Assembly: GCA_040437565.1 (NCBI GenBank)
Contig: JBDOQK010000012.1
Location: forward strand, 124,001 to 188,000
Direction of reading: 5' to 3'
DNA from: Albugo candida
Taxonomy: Eukaryota; Oomycota; Peronosporomycetes; Albuginales
Length of the DNA: 64,000 nt
Of the stretch, positions 56,795-64,000 are shown in pieces. Each line of letters begins with the position of its first letter. Position 1 is the stretch's first letter. Position numbers and translations under genes: made by a program. Under the pieces are notes generated by a model, which was not told the DNA's origin, ran no database searches, and was given only the letters and a program-made list of their open reading frames with translations.

Positions 56795-57460
56795 TAGGGA
56801 AAATACATCATACAGTCTCCTTCTGCATGTAAAAGTCTGTGACATCGATATAGCTACATACACATATTGCTATTGCGACACTGTTCTTACTGTGCAAACA
56901 GCGTCGAGAAAATTAAATACTGTCGTTCACATGTTGCGCATCGTTCTGCGGAGAAAAAGGAACTTGATTGATGAACCACTCCGCCGGAAATGCTAAAATT
57001 GCTGCGCTGTGCAATGAGCACTACTTAAATGCATTGACTAATAGATGCTGCAGCTTTCAATTGTCACGTTTTCATTCGTCCAACACACGAAATCTATATC
57101 CAATCCTGAGCGGCTCTATTTTATATGCATGTTTTTATTGGCTGCCTTCCCGGAAATATATAAATAGCTAAGATCACTAAGAAAGCAGGCTAAAGCTGTC
57201 AAGTTGAACCCCTATGGTGACNNNNNNNNNNNNNNNNNNNNNNNNNNNNNNNNNNNNNNNNNNNNNNNNNNNNNNNNNNNNNNNNNNNNNNNNNNNNNNN
57301 NNNNNNNNNNNNNNNNNNNNNTGCAGAAGTGATGCGAATCCATTCGGATCAGAGACTCTAGACGAGAGTCCGCGTGCTCTCAGCGCACACGATACAAGAA
57401 GGAAAAGCGCATACTCATTCAGCTATCGTCAAACGACACGGCCGTTATTTGTTATCTATT

Positions 57461-57650
57461 GTCATAGTGTTTTATAGTTGTTGTAGTGTTTTGTTGTTGT
57501 CGTTGTAGTGTGTTGTTGTTGTTGTTGTAGTGTTTTGTTGTTGTTGTTGTAGTGTTTTGTTGTTGTTGTTGTTGTAGTGTTTCGTTGTTGTTGTAGTGTT
57601 TTGTTGTTGTTATAGTATTTTGTTGATGTTGCAGTGTTTTGTAGTTGTTC
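57461..57650. repeat. GTT-rich minisatellite
   Basis: About 190 bp built from runs of TTG triplets interrupted by GTAGTGTTTTG blocks; the interval between blocks varies by whole triplets. On the minus strand it is open in several frames as poly-Asn/Thr/Gln text, which is a consequence of the repeat and not a gene. Confidence 0.85.
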
Positions 57651-57696
57651 AAGTAATAGTGTAAACATGTCGAAATTGTAAAAGTGAGCTGGTAAA

Positions 57697-57915
57697 ATGA
57701 GAAATGTTTTGCCGTGCTCGCTTTGTTTTACTATATTATACTTATGTGCTACTCATTGCGTACATTACGTATTGCATTCTTACAAGATACACCGTATTGC
57801 ATTCTTACAAGATACACATTCAACAAATAGCCAGCTTCTGATCAATGATGACGTTTCGATCGAAGTTGATCTACGCAAAACGCGATTCATCCAGCCATCT
57901 GAGAGCTTAAGTTGA
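57697..57915 (+). CDS. Candidate small secreted protein, weakly supported
   Basis: An ORF of 72 aa with a hydrophobic, Cys-rich start (PCSLCFTILYLCATHCVHYV) that could act as a signal peptide, followed by HRIAFLQDTHSTNSQLLIND and a polar tail. It contains a 25-bp tandem duplication that is not a multiple of three, so the two copies are read in different frames, which argues against long-standing selection on that part. It sits alone in an intergenic stretch. There is no known domain or effector motif. Confidence 0.25.
   Translation: MRNVLPCSLCFTILYLCATHCVHYVLHSYKIHRIAFLQDTHSTNSQLLINDDVSIEVDLRKTRFIQPSESLS
57768..57817. repeat. 25-bp tandem duplication
   Basis: Bases 57768-57792 and 57793-57817 are identical (CGTATTGCATTCTTACAAGA plus five bases). 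They lie in non-coding or weakly coding sequence and look recent. Confidence 0.9.
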
Positions 57916-58617
57916 GCTGGCAAGTGTCATGCCAAGTTTTTATGTGAAGTAGGGTAACTTTCGACCATGTTCGCCTGGATTCACAAGCCTTCATCTGTTC
58001 ATGCTATTGATTGCACACTATATCAACGCAGGTAATCAGTAATCTTGATGGAGAAAAGCGCGTTGGAGATAGATATCATTCCGCCCGAGATGTTCATCTT
58101 GATCGAGATATTTCATTCCTTAGCTCAAAGCGCTGCGCCGAATAAAATGAATAATACTCAATATGAACATGAGCATTTTCGTAAGCTGTAGCAATCTTGA
58201 TCATGCTTCTTACCATCCAGCTGGCTACATGTACTTACGATGAACAAGATTCATATGATCACGGTAGTTGTGACGAAGCTGCTCGTGCATGTTGAGTTTG
58301 CACGCTATGCATCCCAATCTGAAATGTCAAAAGCACGGTGGTCTTACGCGACACCCAATCCAATTGATTCATTAACACTTGGAGCTACCTCCTCGTAAAT
58401 ATAAAGCTGAATAATCTCCAATAAATGCGCGCCCGAGTATATGGGAATCGGAAGTTGATTTCTGTTATTGATATATCAAAATTTAAAGCTATTTTTTGTT
58501 GCAACTCATCTGATGTTTTCTGTCGAGCGACTTGCAACAATGCTCAACGCGCGCATCAAAATGTCATCCTGCAATTCATAACAGCAATACTTCTGTTAAC
58601 TGTTCAAATCGAGGATC

Positions 58618-61600
58618 ATGGAAACTGCAGAGGCATGGGCTCATGAAGTATTTGCGCCCGTTATTTTGACCTGTACGACAGCAGAAGTCGAACGGCTCGC
58701 ACAGAAAAATAGCATGTGCTTTACAGATATACTGAATGCATTTACATCTCTCTCCAAACTCCAAACATCCGTTCGTTCTGTAAATAATACGCTTCAGCTT
58801 CAGTCATTCCGATTTCGCTTCCTCGGAGCCAAAGAATTCGACACAGTATCCGTCTCAGACGCGACACAAATCTTAAATCAAGTGATCTCACTCCATACGC
58901 CGCGTGGGTTCCATGTAAGCGGTACGGAGAGCGCAAATGATCGAGAACGCATGCAAAAAGGCTGCGAAATTGTCAACTTGGATCTTCCTCATGTGTCTTG
59001 CGCTCAGGATGTACCGACGTACTTGAAGTCAATTGGAGTTCCTATGGAGTGCGACGGGGGTGAAGCCAATATGGACGCTATTCTTCCATGGTATCAGGCG
59101 TTCAAAAGAGCATTTATGGATACATTTCGATGTGAGGATTTCTCGCTGCTTACACAGCCAATTGCTATGCTGCTGGTAGTTTCTTCGACAGAAAGTAACC
59201 CGCGGCACTCATTTGAAGAACTTGGTGCGATAAAAAATCTTCCAGCTGCTTTTTTGCAAGGATTATATGATCCCAACATCAGTAAATATCATCTTATTGT
59301 GCACGATTGCCAGGAAGCTGAAGGAACATCCATTGATCCTGACGCGATTTATCAAAACTTGAGACTCCCCAACGCTTACGGCTCTGTGTTACGCTTTAAT
59401 TCCACTCGAGGGATTGGAGAAATTGCTAATACAAAGGCGAGGATACCACCATTCGATTCAAACCTTTTGGAAAATAACTCGCTTGGCTTCGATATCACTG
59501 GGACAGCGCTCACAAGGGAGGATATCGCTATACTGCGAGCATTTGTCCATAAATTTGGGGTGCAGTTCGTACTTCCGTGTTTAGAAGCTCGAATTTTCCA
59601 ACTCAATGAAGTGGTATCATCCATGAAAAAAGGCGTCAAGAACGTCTTTAAATCGTGGCTACGGAAACCAAAGGAATTATCATCTCGTACGGCTTCATTC
59701 ACAAGTTCGTTGAGCACCAGTGGAGCCAAGTTGGTAANNNNNNNNNNNNNNNNNNNNNNNNNNNNNNNNNNNNNNNNNNNNNNNNNNNNNNNNNNNNNNN
59801 NNNNNNNNNNNNNNNNNNNNNNNNNNNNNNNNNNNNNGATATCGCTATACTGCGAGCATTTGTCCATAAATTTGGGGTGCAGTTCGTACTTCCGTGTTTA
59901 GAAGCTCGAATTTTCCAACTCAATGAAGTGGTATCATCCATGAAAAAAGGCGTCAAGAACGTCTTTAAATCGTGGCTACGGAAACCAAAGGAATTATCAT
60001 CTCGTACGGCTTCATTCACAAGTTCGTTGAGCACCAGTGGAGCCAAGTTGGTAAGCGATCCTACACTGGCCACCCGAAGTGTCACGTACCGATTTGATTC
60101 CATCGAAGCACAGACGCGATTACTAGCGGACACGGCCTTTATGCTTGGTGATTACGATCTCGCGCTACAAACGTATCGGCTTGTGCGGGACGACTACAAG
60201 TCGGACCGCTCCGTTTATCATTGTGCGAATGCGAACGAAATGATCGCATTGTGTCTCTTATTGAGCAAAGGTTCACCGATGCAAATGACAAACGCACTTG
60301 AAGCTGCGTGGACAATATATTCAAAAGCTCCTCTGAATCCTCAGATAAGCCGTTTGGCTGTGCGGAATGCTATCATTGCTGGCGAGATGTACCACACACT
60401 CAGTCATTCTGGTTTATTGACAGATTATATGGATGGTGCTTCGGCTTCGCTGATACGTGGCTCCGCAATGGAGCAAGGAATTTGCTCAGCGATATTGACA
60501 GAGCGTGCAGCGTACTGTGATATCCAAATGCGACTTCCAAGGTTCAGAAAGTATGGATTCCGGATGGTTATGGCTGGACACATTTATGATTCTTTGGGAC
60601 ATTGTGCTCATGCTGCTCGATGTTACACGCTTGCTCGAGGGATTTATGACGCGAGTGGCTGGCATCAAGTCGAGGACCATATCAACTTTACACTGGCACA
60701 ACAAGCCAACCGGCTGCATGATCCTTTAGCGTCGATCATGCTTTTCCTGAAGCTTATCGGGACTGGACGTAATTCCGCTAGTCAGCAAGAAGCCTTGTTG
60801 TATGAGTTTGGACACATTGTGAAAGAATTCCTCGCCAATCCGCATGCAACTTGTAATGGGCTGGAAGGCACAGCGGTCGATGTACGAGTGGTCCCGCATT
60901 CCAATGGAGATAAGAAGTTGGTGATCAAAGAGTTGTGTATGCCGGAGATCGAGGACAAGTCGACAGTAGTGTTCGCACCGCTAAATGCGGTGGGAATCGA
61001 TCGACAGGTGGATGGGAACGCGCTCGAACGCGGAGAATGGGAACGAATAGAGCAGATTCTCGCACAAGAAAATCGAGCTCACCATTCCGCTATCGAAGCT
61101 ATTGCTGATACCAATCCTCGATCGCGATTTTCCGCTGTGTATTCGTCCGGGTTGTCACGTAGCACGAATATTTGGCTAGCTGCACAAGCCGCTGAAGAAG
61201 CCGCCAGCAACCTTCAAAGTCGATCGAAACGCCACGCAATATCCGTCGAAAAGCCCGACACGTATGCAGTTGGTGAGCTGATGTACGTGGAATTCGTAAT
61301 GAAGAATGCTTTGTCGTGTGCTGTAAACGTTGAGGGCATTCACGTGTTTGGGATCATGGAAATCCAAGTGGGCAACCCACAAATAGCCACTTACGAGTTT
61401 CCGGAATGGCATACTGATACTCCGCGCGTGCAAGTCAACACGACAAATATTCAATTGCTTCCTTGCAGTGAGAGAAGTGTCCGTCTATCGCTGTGTCCAA
61501 GTACCGAAGGTCTGCTTCGAATCACTGGCGTTCGATGGTCGATTTGCGGAGGAGATGTCAATGGAGAACATACGTTTAGTCTTCCAGGTCTTCTGCTTCA

Positions 61601-63101
61601 TGACACACGAGCGCATCGGGAAAGTCGAGTTAGAGCGCCCAATGTATCCTTGCTCGCCAGAGTCACAAGCAATATGCCTTGGTTGGGTGTCAAGATCGAT
61701 CATTCACAAAACAAAACATTCTTTGTCGGCGAGATATTCTCCCTAAATGTCAGTTTGAATAATGCTGGAAACGCCACATTGGCCAATTTGCAACTGCTTT
61801 GTCCAGATGTGGCAGCATGTGTCGAAATAGATGGGAAAGTAGCACCGTTTATTGGAAGCAGCGGCCGACTGATTGATTTGCGGGCTATCATTTTGCATCC
61901 TGGGGAACAACGACATGTCAAACTTTGGGCACGTGCACGGGAAAGTGGAAAGCGTCCTGTTCGTCTGCTGTTCCGCTATAGTCGTGACGGCGCGGACTGC
62001 TATCGCTCTGTTCGGATGAAGCTAAATGTGACGTTCGTTCCAAGCGTCCGTGTGAGTTACGCTGTGCGCCAGAGCGTGACTCGAGCTGGGGAATACATTC
62101 TCGGTATCACTGTATGGAACGAGTCCGTGCCGGATGGACACACGCCCGGCAAACACGTGATATCCATCGATCAATTCGTATGCTGCAGCAAACGATGGAA
62201 ATTGGAAAAGTTGGCAGAATTCGACGAGTTGGAAATTGACTGCCAGGAAGCATGCACCATGTACTTTTGTGTGAAGGGAACGACACAAAACTTCACATTT
62301 GATGCGTGTTTACGAAATGGAGAGACGTATGATTTCCCGATGAAGCAATTTCTGTGCTTGGACAATGCGAGAAATATGGAGATAGAACATCGATTGGCCA
62401 TGCAGCAAGCAGACGACGGAAGTCTGAGTCGCGAAGCTGGGTTTCGGTCCATCCAAAGTGTTCGTCGCGAGAACAAAGCGAGTCAAGCTATTGATACTGA
62501 TCAGATCAGCTCTCAAGTTGATTGTTGTCAGCCGTGTTTGGAGGAAGCATTGGCAATCTCTGCCGATATGGACGCCCACTTTGTCCTTTTATGGTCGATT
62601 CCAGGCGAAAGTAGTCGCATTGTCGGACAAGAAAACATCGTATCCGCGCGTATTCGATCAAAATCAAATTGGGAGTTGGAAGTGAATGGAATGAATCCAT
62701 TGACAATGACGCTTTCGTATCCGGAAAAAGTCGAGCTCAAGGTCGCGGGTGGAGGTTTTTTTGCACAAATCGATGTGAATGTGGCCATTCGGAATAATTT
62801 GTTGTCATCCCATCCGCCCATCGCGTTTTTGTTTCATGCTTTGCAGGACACGACGTCGACGGGGAAGAAGAGATGTCATCCTTGCTTTCATTGGGCTGGT
62901 CTCACAAGGAAACTAGTGACCGAATTCGCTTCCGGAGCACAAGTTATTGTACCACTGAAAGCATGCTTCACGACCGCTGGAGAATATAATCTGAATCAGA
63001 TCCAACTCGTTCTCTATTCGAAAGACATGAACACGTCGCATGTGGTCACAACGTCCACAGAGTATGTGATATCGGTCAGGTTTCCGACTTTGTGTCAATG
63101 A
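58618..63101 (+). CDS. TRAPPC8: TRAPPC8/Trs85, TRAPPIII tethering subunit
   Basis: TRAPPC8 targets TRAPPIII (Rab1/Ypt1 GEF) to autophagosome and Golgi membranes. One exon; collapsing a 217-bp duplication and 100 N gives 1,388 aa. The N-terminal half fits the Trs85 family: FAPVILTCTTAEVERLAQKN, ILPWYQAFKRAFMDTFRCED, RFNSTRGIGEIANTKARIPP and VKNVFKSWLRKP. The central signature is RFDSIEAQTRLLADTAFMLG then DYDLALQTYRLVRDDYKSDR, with ANEMIALCLLLSKG and a TPR-like GHCAHAARCYTLARGIYDAS. The C-terminal half is beta-rich Ig-like text (DTYAVGELMYVEFVMKNALS, GEIFSLNVSLNNAGNATLAN). The lack of introns contrasts with neighbouring genes. The stop lies 5 bp from the stop of the convergent next gene. Confidence 0.9.
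59521..60054. repeat. Assembly gap with 217-bp direct duplication inside TRAPPC8
   Basis: Bases 59521-59737 recur at 59838-60054 across N 59738-59837. Dropping one copy and the Ns joins SLSTSGAKLV to SDPTLATRSV in a single frame. Confidence 0.9.
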
Positions 63102-63106
63102 GTGGC

Positions 63107-64000
63107 TCAAGTCTGTTTCCGAGCATATCGTCGCTCAATATCTCGCATCTCCTGATCGTCGGAATCAGAGTCAATAAAGCAAATGGATCGGATTTTTGGG
63201 ATTGTAATGCTTTTAATTGCGCCCGTGTCCAATTGTGTTGTAAATGCGAGGCGATTCGATGGAATCTCCAGATGGGTTGGTGATGACAATGGCTCTGCGT
63301 CCATTTTGGGCGATATCGTACAAGCTGTATCCTGACTATCGGTGGGAGAAGTTTCTGCTTCTGTTGGGACGATGAGTGTCGGCGTTTGTGCATTTGTGTC
63401 CAATTTGCGGGTTTCAGCGTTTCCCTGATCCAGGAAAGAGTTGGTGGAAGAGATATCTGAATTCGAACAAGGTGAGCTGAGTTCAAGTGAGCTTAGCTCC
63501 GACTCGAATGCAACGTTGTGGTCCTCTTTGATACGTGGTGAGTGCACAATCTCCTGCAATTGACGCACTTGATCTTGTAAGCAGTGCAATTGCTTCTGTT
63601 GATGCTCGAGTATTTCTTGGTGCTGCAAAGTCAGCCGCTTCTGCATCTGACAGCAATCACGATCTGCTTTCACTGACGTCAAGCTTGTTGAGCTGCGATT
63701 GATGACGGTGATGCTTTTTGATCTTGATGGGTTCTCTGAAGTCTCCAATTTTTCCGGTCGCGAGCTTGCTACTGGGACGCATTTATCTTCTGCTTCGCTT
63801 GGATGTGATGGAGCCAAAAGCAGTGGCTTGGAGGACGTTCTCGTTTGTGTCCAATTTGAGCTCGTGTTAGCATCTGCTCGAGGACGAAAAACGAGATTTT
63901 CAGCGAGATTTCTTATTCCGATCGCACAAATTTGTGCGTCCGAAAGCACTGTTGTAATTTCTTTGACAGCGGCAGAGTGGATGGCTTCGATATAGTCTTC
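63107..64000 (-). CDS. Unrecognised protein, C-terminal part, runs off the right edge
   Basis: On the minus strand a frame is open from the window edge (EDYIEAIHSAAVKEITTVLS) to a TGA at 63107-63109, at least 297 codons, so the start lies outside. The text is Ser/Thr/Glu-rich and mostly disordered, with one coiled-coil stretch, QKRLTLQHQEILEHQQKQLH then CLQDQVRQLQEIV, and acidic patches (FIDSDSDDQEMRDIE) before a basic end RRYARKQT. Coiled-coil Gln-rich text resembles centrosomal or kinetochore proteins in general, but I name no family. It overlaps TRAPPC8 untranslated sequence tail to tail: 5 bp separate the two stop codons. Confidence 0.7.
   Translation of the reverse strand, partial: EDYIEAIHSAAVKEITTVLSDAQICAIGIRNLAENLVFRPRADANTSSNWTQTRTSSKPLLLAPSHPSEAEDKCVPVASSRPEKLETSENPSRSKSITVINRSSTSLTSVKADRDCCQMQKRLTLQHQEILEHQQKQLHCLQDQVRQLQEIVHSPRIKEDHNVAFESELSSLELSSPCSNSDISSTNSFLDQGNAETRKLDTNAQTPTLIVPTEAETSPTDSQDTACTISPKMDAEPLSSPTHLEIPSNRLAFTTQLDTGAIKSITIPKIRSICFIDSDSDDQEMRDIERRYARKQT

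Larger units (their letters stand above)
56795..58617. other. 1.8-kb intergenic region between ubiquilin and TRAPPC8
   Basis: The longest gene-poor stretch in the window. It holds N 57222-57321, the only gap apart from the fold-back one without duplicated flanks, a GTT-rich simple repeat (57461-57650), a 25-bp tandem duplication (57768-57817) and one possible small secreted ORF (57697-57915). The 500 bp before TRAPPC8 shows no further gene. Confidence 0.6.

Noticed and set aside
57452-57668. Minus-strand Asn/Thr/Gln-rich ORFs
   Set aside because: They are products of the GTT simple repeat, open in several frames, with no start context or flanking exon.
1-64000. Operon-like or defence-like system, mobile element or virus-derived sequence
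   Set aside because: All recognised genes are typical nuclear eukaryotic genes with introns; no transposase, reverse transcriptase, integrase, capsid or terminal repeats were seen.

Overview
The window is a gene-dense stretch of a eukaryotic nuclear genome. Protein families point to a stramenopile, most likely an oomycete. Evidence: FYVE proteins combined with a START-like region and GAF or with an AGC kinase, a fungal-like thaumatin ectodomain, a PH-kinase-RyR protein, and many short GT-AG introns (about 30-120 nt) between genes that often lie less than 150 bp apart. The compactness and modest GC resemble white rusts (Albugo), but the genus is inference. I see no virus-derived element, LINE, DNA transposon, rRNA, tRNA or CRISPR array.

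Layout. 1-12 kb: an unknown gene cut by the left edge (-), SKP1 (+), a Maf/ASMTL-type pyrophosphatase (-), a doubtful small gene (+), a membrane-anchored thaumatin-like protein (+), condensin subunit NCAPG (-), and a secreted Cys-containing acidic-tailed protein (-). 13-26 kb: a putative prenylated protein ending CSI-M (-), an Arb2-FYVE-AGC kinase (-), a dysferlin-domain protein (+), CTF18 (+), and a PH-kinase-RyR protein (-). 26-36.5 kb: an LRR protein (+), CNOT4 (-), a YjbQ/UPF0047 enzyme (-), a small helical protein (+), UVRAG/Vps38 (+), and proteasome alpha-6 (+). 36.7-50 kb: kinesin-14 (-), a possible MICOS subunit (+), START-FYVE-GAF (-), PI31 (+), a fold-back artefact, and PIGG (+). 50-64 kb: eIF5A (-), cofilin (+), mitochondrial bL32 (-), trehalose-6-phosphate phosphatase (+), ubiquilin (+), a 1.8-kb repeat-bearing intergenic stretch, TRAPPC8 (+), and a gene leaving the window (-).

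Most genes are housekeeping: ubiquitin-proteasome (SKP1, PSMA6, PI31, ubiquilin), chromosome biology (condensin, CTF18, kinesin-14), and membrane traffic or autophagy (UVRAG, TRAPPC8, FYVE proteins, PIGG). Nothing suggests an operon-like functional unit. The most unusual biology is in the fused signalling proteins.

Assembly quality matters. There are 15 runs of exactly 100 N. Thirteen are flanked by a direct copy of the same sequence on both sides (17-796 bp), so about 3.6 kb is duplicated by unmerged contig overlaps. One contig begins with a 1,055-bp inverted fold-back. In the genes I could check, removing one copy plus the Ns leaves an open frame (Maf, CTF18, PH-kinase-RyR, kinesin-14, TRAPPC8). 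Exon boundaries here were inferred by eye from splice consensus, frame continuity and recalled family motifs; no alignment or transcript data were used.
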